This document shows positions 7,778 to 16,547 of a stretch of 64,000 nt of DNA, in pieces. Position 1 is the stretch's first letter; each line of letters starts with the position of its first letter. The notes beneath the pieces were generated by a model. The model saw only the letters and a list, made by a program, of their open reading frames with translations. It was not told the origin of the DNA and ran no database searches. Both the position numbers and the translations under genes were made by a program. The DNA is from Brevibacillus brevis (GTDB taxonomy: Bacteria > Bacillota > Bacilli > Brevibacillales > Brevibacillaceae): the NCBI RefSeq assembly GCF_022026395.1, contig NZ_CP041767.1, forward strand, positions 2,760,501 through 2,824,500, given 5' to 3'.

Positions 7778-9742
7778 TTGGAACGTTATCCTTTTGCCTA
7801 CGATCCGTCCCAGCCGTTCATCTCGCAGGTGAGTGATTGGGTAGCGGACGTTTTTTATGAAGTATTGCCTGAGGCTGGATTCGAGGTGCGTGATGAGCAA
7901 ATCTACATGGCCTTTCAGCTTGAACGGGCTTTTATAGAAAAGCAAACGATTTTTGCAGAGGCGGGAGTAGGCACGGGAAAAACATTGGCTTACTTGCTGT
8001 ACGCCATCTGCTATGCACGGTATACCAGAAAGCCCGCCATCATTGCCTGTGCGAATGAGTCGCTGATTGAGCAGCTCGTAAAACCAGAAGGCGATATTGC
8101 GAAACTGGCTCGCCATCTCAACCTGACGATTGACGCGAGACTCGGAAAATCTCCGGACCAATATGTCTGTTTGCGCAAGCTGGATGAGGCGAGATTCCAG
8201 CCTGAGACAGGCGAAGCTTTCCAGCATATTTATCAAGAGCTGCCTTCATTTGTTCATACACATGAAGCCTTGCAGTCCTTTTATCCGTATGGGGATCGCA
8301 GCACATATCCTGAACTGGATGATCAAGAATGGGCGCAGATGAACTGGGATACTTTTCAGGATTGCTTTGTGTGCGACAGACAGCACCGTTGTGGGCAGAC
8401 CCTTTCCAGAAATCATTATCGACAGTCAGCAGATTTGATCATTTGCTCCCATGACTTTTATATGGAGCATGTGTGGACTTATGAGATCCGCAAGCGCGGA
8501 GGTCAGCTACCGTTGCTGCCGCCGCATAGCTCGGTCATTTTTGATGAAGGTCATCTGTTGGAGCCTGCTGCCCAAAAAGCATTGACGTACAAGCTGAATC
8601 ACTCCGTCTTCGAAGAAACGATTACGCGTGTGTTGAAGGGAGAGATCAGGGAAGAGCTCGCCATTGCCATTGAGGAAGCCATTGCCCAGAGTGAGGAGAT
8701 GTTCTCGCGATTGAACGAAGAGAGCAAGGCTGTGATGGGCTCCAACCGAAAAGAAATCCATTTTCATCAGGAACTCATTGCAACCATCCACCGCTTTACG
8801 AGTCTCGTCAGTTGGATTGAAGAAGAGCTGGCGCTAGAGGGCGGTTTGTATACGTTGGACGAGTTCCAGCTGCGAATTGTCGAGGAGCATTTGGAAATGA
8901 TGCAGTTGGCACTAGGACTTTTCCAGGACCCGGATCACGTCATTTCCTGGATGAGTGAAGAGATTACGGGGCCAACCTTGGTCGTCATGCCAAAAAAGGT
9001 GCAGGAAGTACTGGAAGAGCGCGTCTTCTCACAAAAGATGCCAATTGTCTTTTCGTCGGCGACTCTATCTGTTGACGGATCGTTCAAGTATGTGGCGGAC
9101 AGCTTGGGCATTGATCAATACCTGTCTTTCTCGGTGGCTTCTCCATATGAGTACGACAAACAAATGGAAGTATACGTACCGACACTTTCCGTGACCGATT
9201 CATTTGCGGAAAAAATGAGACAGGCTACCCAATTACTGCAAAAATCAGCAGGTAGTGCGCTGTTGTTATTTTCCTCCATGGAGGAATTACAGCAATTCAA
9301 GGCTGCCATCAAAAACGAGCCTGCCTGTACGGATCTGCGATTCTTGTTTGAAGGAGATGCGGAAATCAGCCATCTGATCTCTCAGTTCCAAAACGACGAG
9401 AAAAGCAGCCTCTGTGCGGTGAGCCTGTGGGAAGGGCTAGACGTTCCGGGGCCTTCGCTGTCCAATGTGATCATTTGGTCACTGCCATTCCCGCCGAATG
9501 ATCCGGTGTTTACAGCAAAACGAAAAAGTGCAGCGAATCCTTTCGACGAGGTAGATTTGCCTTACATGCTGCTGAGACTGCGTCAAGGCATCGGGCGTTT
9601 GATCCGTTCAAGAGAAGATAGCGGTCTGGTATCGATCTTGAGTCCGCAATTGAGCCAAGATGACAAGCTGAGACAGCAAGTGCAGGATGTATTTCCGAGT
9701 GGGGTAGAGTGGAAAACGTCTTTGGACGGTGTATTGGCGTAA
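7778..9742 (+). CDS. DinG/XPD-like superfamily 2 DNA helicase
   Basis: About 654 residues. Walker A is AEAGVGTGKT and Walker B is a DEGH box (FDEGHLL), a variant of DEAH. Between them lie four cysteines (YVC, then DCFVC and RCGQ) spaced like the iron-sulfur cluster domain of DinG/XPD. Motif VI appears as RQGIGRLIRS near the C-terminus. Expected role: 5'-3' ATP-dependent unwinding at damaged or looped DNA; it lacks the exonuclease domain of the longer Bacillus DinG. The TTG at 7778 (LERYPF) has GGAGG ten bases upstream; an upstream in-frame TTG at 7742 has none. Confidence 0.92.
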   Translation: MERYPFAYDPSQPFISQVSDWVADVFYEVLPEAGFEVRDEQIYMAFQLERAFIEKQTIFAEAGVGTGKTLAYLLYAICYARYTRKPAIIACANESLIEQLVKPEGDIAKLARHLNLTIDARLGKSPDQYVCLRKLDEARFQPETGEAFQHIYQELPSFVHTHEALQSFYPYGDRSTYPELDDQEWAQMNWDTFQDCFVCDRQHRCGQTLSRNHYRQSADLIICSHDFYMEHVWTYEIRKRGGQLPLLPPHSSVIFDEGHLLEPAAQKALTYKLNHSVFEETITRVLKGEIREELAIAIEEAIAQSEEMFSRLNEESKAVMGSNRKEIHFHQELIATIHRFTSLVSWIEEELALEGGLYTLDEFQLRIVEEHLEMMQLALGLFQDPDHVISWMSEEITGPTLVVMPKKVQEVLEERVFSQKMPIVFSSATLSVDGSFKYVADSLGIDQYLSFSVASPYEYDKQMEVYVPTLSVTDSFAEKMRQATQLLQKSAGSALLLFSSMEELQQFKAAIKNEPACTDLRFLFEGDAEISHLISQFQNDEKSSLCAVSLWEGLDVPGPSLSNVIIWSLPFPPNDPVFTAKRKSAANPFDEVDLPYMLLRLRQGIGRLIRSREDSGLVSILSPQLSQDDKLRQQVQDVFPSGVEWKTSLDGVLA

Positions 9743-9780
9743 AGAAAAAGCAGGAAGCCATGAAGGCTCCTGCTTTTTCT
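9743..9780. terminator. Bidirectional terminator between helicase and multicopper oxidase genes
   Basis: A 13-bp perfect stem (9743-9755 with 9768-9780) whose flanks are A-rich on the left and T-rich on the right, so it can end transcripts of both convergent genes. Confidence 0.9.
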
Positions 9781-9784
9781 GTGG

Positions 9785-11401
9785 CTATTCCGGCATGTTG
9801 CCGACAGTAGGGTCGACGACGAAATCTGGCTTGAAGCCTTCATATTTTACTTCGGATACCATTCCTTGCGCAGCATGGCCCAGATCGTGGCAGTGGAACA
9901 TCCAATCTCCTGGATTGTCAGCTTCGAAGGCGACTACATATGATTCACCCGGCAAAATGTTCAGCGTATCTTTGACCAGAGGGGAGCCTGTGATAGGCTG
10001 TCCGTTTTTGCTTAATACTTGGAAGAAATGTCCGTGCAAATGCATCGGGTGGATATCTTTTGGTGACTTGTTCACCAGCGTGACTTTGACCAGATTTCCT
10101 TTTTTGACGTTGAGAGGAGGGACATTCGGGAACGTTTTACCATTGATGGTAAAGGCCATTTTTCCATTTGCCGTTTCCGTGTTTAGATCCATTTGATACG
10201 TAATGTCATACTTCTGCTCCAGCGTAAAGCTGCTTTTTGCTGCTTCGCCGTATTTGGTGATGTCTATCGTCGGCATGTCGCCAGCTTCTGATTTGGCTGC
10301 TTTTGTTTCCGAGCCTTCGTAGACGATGGGCACGACAAGGGACTTGGCGCCTGGATTTGTGCTGCGCTCCTCTAGTAACCATTTGCCCGGATTGTTTGCG
10401 ACAAATTCGAGATCATATCGTTCTCCTGGTCCGATATTGAGGAGCTGGCCTCCTACGAGGGGCGGATTATTGATAGGTTGCCCGTCCGTTGCTACGATTT
10501 TAAATTCATGACCTTGCAGGTTCAGCTTGTGGTTCAAGTATCCGGCATTGATCAGGCGAATTCTGACCTTCTCACCTTCTTTAACAGGTAGCGGCTGGAT
10601 TGCCGGGCCTGTTTTTCCGTTCACGGAAAAAATCGTATACATCAACGGCATCATCTCAGCGTCACTCATGGGCATCTCCATACCGGCCATGTTGTGACCA
10701 CCAGAGGAAGAGCTATCGGAAGAAGGGGAACTCGTGCCGTGGCTCATGCCACTTCCGTGCATTTCCGCCATGCTATCGTCCTGCATCCATTCATCCAGAA
10801 CGAGGGTAAAATCCTTATCAGCTGGCTCTGGCGTAGCCGGTTCCACCACAAGTGAACCGTACAAGCCTTTGTCTACCTGCTTGGCGCTGTTTTGATGCGA
10901 GTGGTACCAGTATGTCCCGGCAACGTCCACCTTGAATTTGTAGGTGAAGCTTTCGTTTGGTCTTACGGCATTTTGGGTCACGCCAGGGATTCCATCCATG
11001 TTATTCGGGACGGGTAAGCCATGCCAGTGAATGGTGACGGGCTCGGGCAATTCGTTTTTCAACGTCACGCTGATGGTTTCCCCTTGTTTGACACGAAGCT
11101 GTGGACCTGGAACGGTTCCATTGTACGTCCATGCGGTTTTCATGGTCTTGTCATCGAGGTGGAGCATGTTTTCTTTTGCCGTGAGGGTAAACGTATTGCC
11201 TGTAAGCACCTCCATAGACGAGTCACTGGATGAGGACATCTGTTGTGGTTGAGCTTGTGCGGATGTTTCGGGTGAAGAATTCATGTTGTGTCCATTATGA
11301 TCCATCGTGGTATTGTCAGTGGCAGTCGAGCATGCGGATAACAGCAAAACGCCACCTAGAACCAGGGGATAAGCCCATCGGCGTATTTTCCGTTTGTTCA
11401 T
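9785..11401 (-). CDS. Secreted lipoprotein multicopper oxidase
   Basis: A 538-residue exported protein with a lipobox (LLSAC, Cys about residue 24) and a Met/His/Ser-rich linker (about 30-60). Three cupredoxin domains carry the copper ligands: HWHG and HSHQ in the first, HPMHLHGH and HCHDLGH in the last. The His-Cys-His tripeptide marks the type 1/type 3 copper site. A second Met/His-rich stretch (about 215-245, with MSHG and GHNMAGMEM) resembles the methionine-rich segments of cuprous oxidases such as CueO. Probable role: extracellular oxidation of Cu(I) or similar metals for copper tolerance; laccase activity on phenols is possible. AAAGGAGG precedes the ATG. No copper transporter or CopY/CsoR gene adjoins it. 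Confidence 0.93.
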   Translation of the reverse strand: MNKRKIRRWAYPLVLGGVLLLSACSTATDNTTMDHNGHNMNSSPETSAQAQPQQMSSSSDSSMEVLTGNTFTLTAKENMLHLDDKTMKTAWTYNGTVPGPQLRVKQGETISVTLKNELPEPVTIHWHGLPVPNNMDGIPGVTQNAVRPNESFTYKFKVDVAGTYWYHSHQNSAKQVDKGLYGSLVVEPATPEPADKDFTLVLDEWMQDDSMAEMHGSGMSHGTSSPSSDSSSSGGHNMAGMEMPMSDAEMMPLMYTIFSVNGKTGPAIQPLPVKEGEKVRIRLINAGYLNHKLNLQGHEFKIVATDGQPINNPPLVGGQLLNIGPGERYDLEFVANNPGKWLLEERSTNPGAKSLVVPIVYEGSETKAAKSEAGDMPTIDITKYGEAAKSSFTLEQKYDITYQMDLNTETANGKMAFTINGKTFPNVPPLNVKKGNLVKVTLVNKSPKDIHPMHLHGHFFQVLSKNGQPITGSPLVKDTLNILPGESYVVAFEADNPGDWMFHCHDLGHAAQGMVSEVKYEGFKPDFVVDPTVGNMPE

Positions 11402-11528
11402 GTGTTCCTTTTCCTCCTTTGCGCTGTTGGAAAAAGCGTACCAAACGATTGTGTAGAAAACATGAAGGTAGGATGTATGACACTTCTGTTACGCATTTTG
11501 CAAAAATGGGAAAGTAAGCGTGAACAAA

Positions 11529-11537
11529 TGCTATAAT
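11529..11537 (+). promoter_or_regulatory. Extended -10 promoter of the small membrane protein gene
   Basis: TGCTATAAT: a consensus TATAAT (11532-11537) with the TG of an extended -10. There is no good -35 at 17 bases. It lies about 50 bases before the TTG start at 11592. Confidence 0.6.
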
Positions 11538-11591
11538 GGAGTATCGTACATACGAGTAATCAGTAGAATCGGACAGGGATGGTGTTCACGT

Positions 11592-11792
11592 TTGGGTAAC
11601 GTAGATTTTGCGAGCTTGCCTTGGAACGTTTTTTGGGTTGGAGTCGCTTATTTTTTGGTCACAGGAGTCTTTTTCTGTCTTGGGTTTATGCGATTGCTTT
11701 CCGAACGGGTGAAAAGTGGCATTGTATGCATGGTGATTGCGGTTGTCAGCGGTGGTTTTTTCTTAAATTATTTGTTTACTCATCATATTTAA
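11592..11792 (+). CDS. Small two-helix membrane protein of unknown function
   Basis: A 66-residue ORF from TTG 11592, with GGATGGTG (11577-11584) upstream at good spacing, its own extended -10 promoter, and a terminator-like hairpin after its stop. It has two hydrophobic segments (about 12-31 and 41-60) with basic residues between (SERVK), so it is probably a small integral membrane protein. I do not recognise the family. The promoter, ribosome site and terminator together make it more than a chance ORF. Confidence 0.6.
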   Translation: MGNVDFASLPWNVFWVGVAYFLVTGVFFCLGFMRLLSERVKSGIVCMVIAVVSGGFFLNYLFTHHI

Positions 11793-11809
11793 ATTGGAAT
11801 AATCAAGCG

Positions 11810-11851
11810 AAAATCCTCGTCGGTGCTGGTAATCGATGGGGATTTTATTTT
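11810..11851 (+). terminator. Terminator-like hairpin after the small membrane protein gene
   Basis: AAAATCC (11810-11816) can pair with GGATTTT/GGGATTTT (11838-11845), followed by ATTTTTG. The loop is long and partly structured. Confidence 0.55.
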
Positions 11852-11949
11852 TGTCTTGTATTTCCTGTTTCAATTGGCGAAAATGGTAGTGATAGGGGAA
11901 CAACCGTGGTTGATGTCGCTTTCCTTCGGGGGATGCCGATTCACAAGCA

Positions 11950-12111
11950 ATGATTCCTCACGGATTGGAAGACGCTATACATACTCGTTTTTGGATTCTG
12001 CCTTACATCATGCTGAAACTTATTGGCTCAAAGGTTTATCAACAAATGACAATCAGGAATGTCAATACAACTCGCAAAATTTACGAACGGATGCAGGCTG
12101 TTGATCCGTAA
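11950..12111 (+). CDS. Possible small protein, perhaps a frameshifted ORF
   Basis: A 53-residue ORF (begins MIPHGLEDAIHT, ends RMQAVDP) with protein-like composition but no clear ribosome site. Upstream, the other frame also looks coding (ATG 11883, MVVIGEQPWLMSL). Removing one G from the five-G run at 11928-11932 would join the two into one ORF of about 76 codons. So it may be a slipped or decayed small gene, or a sequencing error. Family not recognised. A hairpin with a T-run follows at 12182. Confidence 0.35.
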   Translation: MIPHGLEDAIHTRFWILPYIMLKLIGSKVYQQMTIRNVNTTRKIYERMQAVDP

Positions 12112-12181
12112 AACTTTTGTGACAAGTAAACACGTTGCATTTTGCATCTGACAGTGGTGGTCTGCGATGATCTACAATTGT

Positions 12182-12222
12182 GAAGCTGATGGGGGAAAGT
12201 ATACCAGCAGCTTCTTTTTTAT
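12182..12222 (+). terminator. Rho-independent terminator
   Basis: GAAGCTG (12182-12188) pairs with CAGCTTC (12208-12214), extended by an imperfect GG/CC pair and followed by six T residues. It ends whatever transcript covers 11.9-12.2 kb. Confidence 0.75.
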
Positions 12223-12268
12223 TCCGCGTTTTGACCGGGAAAAAAACATGGTCAGAATGTAAACAGTT

Positions 12269-12295
12269 TGTAACGAGTTATCCCCCGAAACCGTC
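12269..12295 (+). promoter_or_regulatory. Candidate ECF sigma factor promoter (SigM/SigV-like)
   Basis: TGTAAC (12269-12274), 17 bases, then CGTC (12292-12295). Bacillus ECF sigma factors of the M/V/X group favour TGAAAC-N16/17-CGTC. In B. subtilis oatA belongs to the lysozyme-responsive sigV operon, which fits an OatA-like gene downstream. This is a pattern match with one mismatch. Confidence 0.45.
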
Positions 12296-12302
12296 ATATA
12301 AT

Positions 12303-12512
12303 CAGGTTACAAACAACTATTCAGCAAGAGACTCACGTAAGACAAGGACCGGGTAATTTCCTTGTGAGACGATCCACTATAAGGAAGGTGTGATGCATAT
12401 ATAAGGGAGTACGCCAACCAAAAACAACGAGATAGTGAGTAGTTCATCACATCCTGAATACGGGCAACGATGATGGGAGAATTCATTTTCCATAAAGATA
12501 ATGAACGAGATC
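12303..12512 (+). ncRNA. Candidate structured leader RNA of unknown class
   Basis: About 210 bases with no credible ORF between the candidate ECF promoter and a terminator. Several pairings are visible: CTCAC with GTGAG and AAGGA with TCCTT around 12331-12370, and a longer-range GTGTGATG with CATCACATC around 12388-12453. I compared it by eye with M-box, yybP-ykoY, T-box, c-di-AMP, guanidine and SAM motifs and found no full consensus. It could be a riboswitch, an attenuator, a trans-acting sRNA, or just an untranslated leader. Confidence 0.35.
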
Positions 12513-12552
12513 AACCCCCGTTTTCGCACGATTCTAAAAAACAGGGGTTTTT
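12513..12552 (+). terminator. Terminator or attenuator ahead of the OatA-like gene
   Basis: AACCCCCGTTTT (12513-12524) pairs, with one mismatch, with AAAACAGGGGTT, followed by more T residues. It lies 218 bases before the start of the acyltransferase gene, so termination here would control that gene or end an independent RNA. Confidence 0.7.
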
Positions 12553-12769
12553 GCATTCATAGAGCACGCAATTCCCGATGTGTAATGACTGCCCCCAACA
12601 ACAAAGGACAATAACAGAACGGAAGGTAAAAGGGGAGAATGCAAAATGTTTTGCATGGCGAGCACGAAGAATCACCATAAAAATATGAAAAGGACGATGG
12701 GTACGAAAAGAATCAATAATCAGAACGAATTAATCACTCGCCAACATGCAACGACAGGAGGCCACCAGC

Positions 12770-14839
12770 ATGCCTGAACCGATCAAAGGCTCCAGCAGTC
12801 GATACATGGCTGGGATCGACGGGCTTCGTGCGCTGGCGGTACTCGCAGTCATTATTTATCACTTGAATTACGACTGGGCACCCGGGGGATTGCTGGGTGT
12901 CGGGATTTTCTTCGTTTTATCGGGATATTTGATTACAGACCTATTAATTGCAGAATGGAATCGTAATGGCAGACTCGACATGAAAGACTTTTGGTTGCGC
13001 CGTGCCAGAAGATTGCTGCCAGCGCTTTTCCTCATGCTGTTTGTGGTGATGGCAGGCGTAGCCATCTTTTCGCCAGACCAGTTGAAAACCATCCGCGGAG
13101 ATGTAGGGGCAGCTGTTCTGTACGTAAGTAACTGGTGGCTGGTCTTTCATGACGTATCTTATTTTGAAAAATTCGGTCCGCCTTCACCATTAGGCCATCT
13201 GTGGTCATTGGCAGTAGAAGAACAGTTTTATGTCATTTGGCCGCTGGTACTCGCTCTGGGACTCCGCTTCCTGAAGCGCAGGGGGCCAATCATGATTATT
13301 ACTTTGGTGCTGGCTGCAATATCCGCCATTTCCATGGCCGTTTTGTATGAGCCAGGTCTTGATCCGAGTCGTGTATATTACGGAACGGACACACGGGTAT
13401 TCGGGTTATTGATCGGTGCCGCACTCGCCATGATGTGGCCGAGTCGCTTGCTAACGACGAACATTTCACAAAAAGCGCGAATTACGCTCGATCTAAGCGG
13501 TCTTATGAGCTTAGGGATTCTTTTGTACAGCATTTGGAACACGAATCAATATGATGATTATTTGTACGAGGGCGGGCTCGTCCTTCTGTCTGTCGTCAGT
13601 GCCGTGCTGGTCGCCGTACTCGCACATCCGGCAAGCAGCTTGGCGAAATGGATGGGCTGCAAGCCATTGCGTTGGATCGGCGTTCGATCTTACGGGATTT
13701 ATTTGTGGCATTACCCTGTGATCGTTTGGACGAATCCGTTCCTAGCGGACAGAGAGTGGATGGCGGTACCTGGAGCGGTTTTGCAGCTCCTCGCAAGCAT
13801 TTTGCTGGCATCGGTGTCATTTAAATATCTCGAGGAGCCTATTCGTTACGGTGCATTAGGCAGAATCTGGCAGCGCTCCAATAAGGCGGGTCAGAAAACC
13901 AAACGTTTAAACCGTGTATTGGCAACCGGTTGCGCGATTGCTCTTTGTGTCACGTATTATGGGATTGCTTCACTCACGTCAGATGCGACCGCTGGAAATG
14001 TGACACAGCCAACTCAAACTGTCACCGAGACAAAGGTCCCCGACAAGCCTCATGGTCCTGAGGTGCCAATCGTAGAGAAGAAGCCGGAAACGGTTCAAAA
14101 ACCGGCAACTCCCCCGACAAAACCGAAAAACGAACAGAAGCTAAATAACAACGGACAAAAGCAGAAGCCTGTGGAGAAGCAGAAAGATTCGAATGCTTCC
14201 AAACAGCCTGACCAAAAACAGGAACCGATCAAAGCGATAGGCTCTGGTAAAGGGATCACTGTGATTGGTGACTCTGTCATGCTCGATGTGGCTCCTTACC
14301 TGGAGAAACTACTGCCAGGGCTCGTCGTGGATGCCAAAATCGGAAGGCAAATGGCGCAAGCTCCTGACGTAATTGCGCAGCTCAAGGCAAAAGGCCAATT
14401 GGGAAATCGCGTCGTGATTGAATTAGGCTCGAACGGCGCATTTAGTAAAGGGCAGCTCGACAAGCTGCTGCAATCACTGGATGGCGTAGAGCAGATCATT
14501 CTCGTCAATGCTCGCGTACCTAAACCATGGGAAAGCGTCGTGAATAAGATGCTGGCGGAAACGGCTGCAGCCCAACCACATGTCGTTCTTGTGGATTGGT
14601 ATACGGCAAGTGAAGGGCAAAGCTCTTACTTTTACAAAGACGGTGTTCACCCGAATAAGGAAGGCTCACAAAAATACGCGGCACTCGTGGCGAGTGCAAT
14701 CGCACCGACGGAGCCGGAGAAGAAGCCGGAAGTGAAAGAGGAAGAGAAAGCGAAAGAGTCGGCAGTCGAAGAGGCCGGGCAGATGGAAGGGGCTCTGGAA
14801 GCAACTGAGGAGACCCCTATGGAAGAAATGGTACAATAA
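12770..14839 (+). CDS. OatA-like membrane O-acyltransferase with C-terminal SGNH domain
   Basis: A 689-residue protein with three parts. Residues about 1-400 form an acyltransferase-3 membrane domain (GIDGLRALAVLAVI, and the EEQFYVIWP segment). Residues about 415-490 form a hydrophilic Pro/Lys/Gln-rich linker. Residues about 490-650 form an SGNH hydrolase-like domain (VIGDSVM, ELGSNG, DGVHPN). This is the OatA architecture: the membrane part exports acetyl groups and the surface domain places them on peptidoglycan MurNAc C6-OH, giving lysozyme resistance. Another surface polymer could be the acceptor. The ATG has AGGAGG eight bases upstream. It is monocistronic, with a candidate ECF promoter and leader upstream. 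Confidence 0.9.
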   Translation: MPEPIKGSSSRYMAGIDGLRALAVLAVIIYHLNYDWAPGGLLGVGIFFVLSGYLITDLLIAEWNRNGRLDMKDFWLRRARRLLPALFLMLFVVMAGVAIFSPDQLKTIRGDVGAAVLYVSNWWLVFHDVSYFEKFGPPSPLGHLWSLAVEEQFYVIWPLVLALGLRFLKRRGPIMIITLVLAAISAISMAVLYEPGLDPSRVYYGTDTRVFGLLIGAALAMMWPSRLLTTNISQKARITLDLSGLMSLGILLYSIWNTNQYDDYLYEGGLVLLSVVSAVLVAVLAHPASSLAKWMGCKPLRWIGVRSYGIYLWHYPVIVWTNPFLADREWMAVPGAVLQLLASILLASVSFKYLEEPIRYGALGRIWQRSNKAGQKTKRLNRVLATGCAIALCVTYYGIASLTSDATAGNVTQPTQTVTETKVPDKPHGPEVPIVEKKPETVQKPATPPTKPKNEQKLNNNGQKQKPVEKQKDSNASKQPDQKQEPIKAIGSGKGITVIGDSVMLDVAPYLEKLLPGLVVDAKIGRQMAQAPDVIAQLKAKGQLGNRVVIELGSNGAFSKGQLDKLLQSLDGVEQIILVNARVPKPWESVVNKMLAETAAAQPHVVLVDWYTASEGQSSYFYKDGVHPNKEGSQKYAALVASAIAPTEPEKKPEVKEEEKAKESAVEEAGQMEGALEATEETPMEEMVQ

Positions 14840-14847
14840 AGCAAGGG

Positions 14848-14882
14848 AAGACCAGTGAACTAACTCGTTCGCTGGTCTTTTG
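14848..14882 (+). terminator. Terminator after the OatA-like gene
   Basis: AAGACCAGTGAAC pairs with GTTCGCTGGTCTT (one G-U), followed by a short T-run, nine bases after the stop. Confidence 0.85.
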
Positions 14883-15012
14883 TATGTGACAGTGCCTACA
14901 ACCAAACATAATTTCCTTCAAACAATAGCAGATCAGCTCATGGACTTTTTTCGCACTCTCCTGTACGATAGCTAACGGAAGAATAATGCATCGGGTGAAA
15001 GAAGGAACAATC

Positions 15013-15900
15013 ATGATTCGGTCGTACTTGCTGTTGCTTTTTTGTGTAACGCTGTGGGGAAGTAATTTTGTTTTCGGAAGCATGCTGGTCAAAGAGTTTC
15101 CTCCGCTGTTTTTGGCAGATGTACTCTTGCTTTTCACATCTATGTTTCTGATCATTTACGCGTGGCTGACCAAAAAATTCGTAAAAATCACCGCTCGTGA
15201 GCTAGGACTTCTTGTATTGCTTGGCTTGATCGGGACGCTGGCAAATCAAACGGCGTATTTCAACGGGCTATTGACGACAGACGCGACAACGGCAGCGTTG
15301 ATTCTTTCCTTGTCGCCGATCGTCACTGCAGTGCTTGCGTCTTTGTTTTTGAAGGAGCAGTTTACCCTGCGCATGAAGGTTGGCTCCGGCTTAGCTCTCC
15401 TGGGAACATTCTTTGTAGTCGGTGTTGGAGCAGGATTATCCATTTCCAAGGGAGTCTTACTCATTGTGATTGCCATGGTCACATTCTCTTCTTCCATGAT
15501 CATCATTCGCAAACTGACCCAAACCATCCAGCCGTTTATTGCCACCGTGTACTCGACGACGGTTGGGACTTTGTTTTTGACTCCTGCGGCGCTGTTGACG
15601 ATCGAGCCAGGGGCGCAGATCAGCCACGAAGCATGGGCATGGGCGATGCTCATTTTGACTGCGATCCTCATGCAAGGAATATGTGGAATCGTCTGGAATC
15701 AGCAATTAAAAGTGGTAGGGACGGGCAAAGCAGCTATTTTTCTTAACTTGCAGCCTTTTGTAGCGATGCTGGTCGGGTTTTTACTGCTTGGTTCGCAGGT
15801 GACGTCGATTCAAGTGGGGGGCTCCTTGTTGATCGTCGTGGGTGTGATTGTTGCCAGTGTTCAAAAGAAACAATCTGTTCAGCCATCGAAATCGGTATAG
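15013..15900 (+). CDS. EamA (DMT superfamily) transporter
   Basis: A 295-residue membrane protein with two EamA repeats and about ten transmembrane helices. Typical family segments are LWGSNFVFG in helix 1 and ATTAALILSLSPIVTAVLA at the end of the first repeat. Such proteins mostly export amino acids or metabolites. The substrate cannot be inferred. The ATG at 15013 follows GAAAGAAGGA; an in-frame ATG nine codons earlier is less well placed. It is monocistronic with a terminator after it. Confidence 0.92.
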   Translation: MIRSYLLLLFCVTLWGSNFVFGSMLVKEFPPLFLADVLLLFTSMFLIIYAWLTKKFVKITARELGLLVLLGLIGTLANQTAYFNGLLTTDATTAALILSLSPIVTAVLASLFLKEQFTLRMKVGSGLALLGTFFVVGVGAGLSISKGVLLIVIAMVTFSSSMIIIRKLTQTIQPFIATVYSTTVGTLFLTPAALLTIEPGAQISHEAWAWAMLILTAILMQGICGIVWNQQLKVVGTGKAAIFLNLQPFVAMLVGFLLLGSQVTSIQVGGSLLIVVGVIVASVQKKQSVQPSKSV

Positions 15901-15918
15901 GGCTTACTTGCTCATAAG

Positions 15919-15948
15919 AAAAGGACCTGATGGGAAGGTCCTTTTTTT
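15919..15948 (+). terminator. Terminator after the EamA transporter gene
   Basis: A 10-bp perfect stem (AAAAGGACCT, 15919-15928, with 15936-15945) followed by T residues. It may also serve the convergent GNAT gene. Confidence 0.88.
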
Positions 15949-15972
15949 GCATGGAAGGAAAACGAATGGACG

Positions 15973-16500
15973 CTATACGAATTTGTACATCAGGACATCA
16001 TCTGCGTATTCATTCTCAGCCAGCTTGAATTCTTTTACTTTTCGTCCTTCTTCCACAAAGCCAAGGCTTTTGTATAAAGCAATCGCTCTCAGATTGTTGG
16101 AGAACACCCCTAAGCTCACTTTTTCAATGAGCGGATGCTGCTTTGCCCAAGCTAACAACTCCATCAATAAAACCTTGCCGATGCCCTTATTTCTGTGAGC
16201 TTTCTGGATCATCATCGTGATCGAACCTGTATGAGACAAACGCTTGCGAGCCGGAGATACGAGCACGATCATGCCAGCCAATTCACCGTTTATTTCCGCT
16301 ACCAACATGGTTTCCCTGTCATTGTCAATAATGTTTTGGATCCACTCAAGCTGCTGTTCCATGGTTTTGTTGAACTCTTCGGAAACAGAAATAAAAAATT
16401 CCCCTTCACCAACCACATCACGCTGCAAAGATAAAATGGCCGCTGCATCCTCGATATGAGCGAAGCGAATGGTCACTTTGTCGTCTGTATGTCTAGTCAA
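15973..16500 (-). CDS. GNAT family N-acetyltransferase
   Basis: About 175 residues with one GNAT domain. The acetyl-CoA-binding signature is visible as R-N-K-G-I-G-K near residue 110, followed by NNLRAIALYKSLGFVEEG, the usual C-terminal beta-alpha element. Substrate unknown. GTG 16509 has no ribosome site, whereas TTG 16500 has GGGGTGA five bases upstream, so I prefer 16500. It sits 47 bases after the esterase gene on the same strand and is probably co-transcribed with it. Confidence 0.88.
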   Translation of the reverse strand: MTRHTDDKVTIRFAHIEDAAAILSLQRDVVGEGEFFISVSEEFNKTMEQQLEWIQNIIDNDRETMLVAEINGELAGMIVLVSPARKRLSHTGSITMMIQKAHRNKGIGKVLLMELLAWAKQHPLIEKVSLGVFSNNLRAIALYKSLGFVEEGRKVKEFKLAENEYADDVLMYKFV

Positions 16501-16547
16501 TGATTTCACCCCGTTCGCAGGCTTACGCTTTGTTTAACCAATACAAC

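Noticed and set aside
11823..12104. A 93-codon ORF in the gene-poor stretch
   Set aside because: Its second half reads poorly as protein, while another frame (11950-12111) looks better; I treat the interval as two frames around a G-run.
12303..12512. Known riboswitch classes (M-box, yybP-ykoY, T-box, c-di-AMP, SAM) in the leader before the OatA-like gene
   Set aside because: Short resemblances such as AAGGGAGTACGC were seen, but the other invariant parts of each consensus are missing, so no class was assigned.
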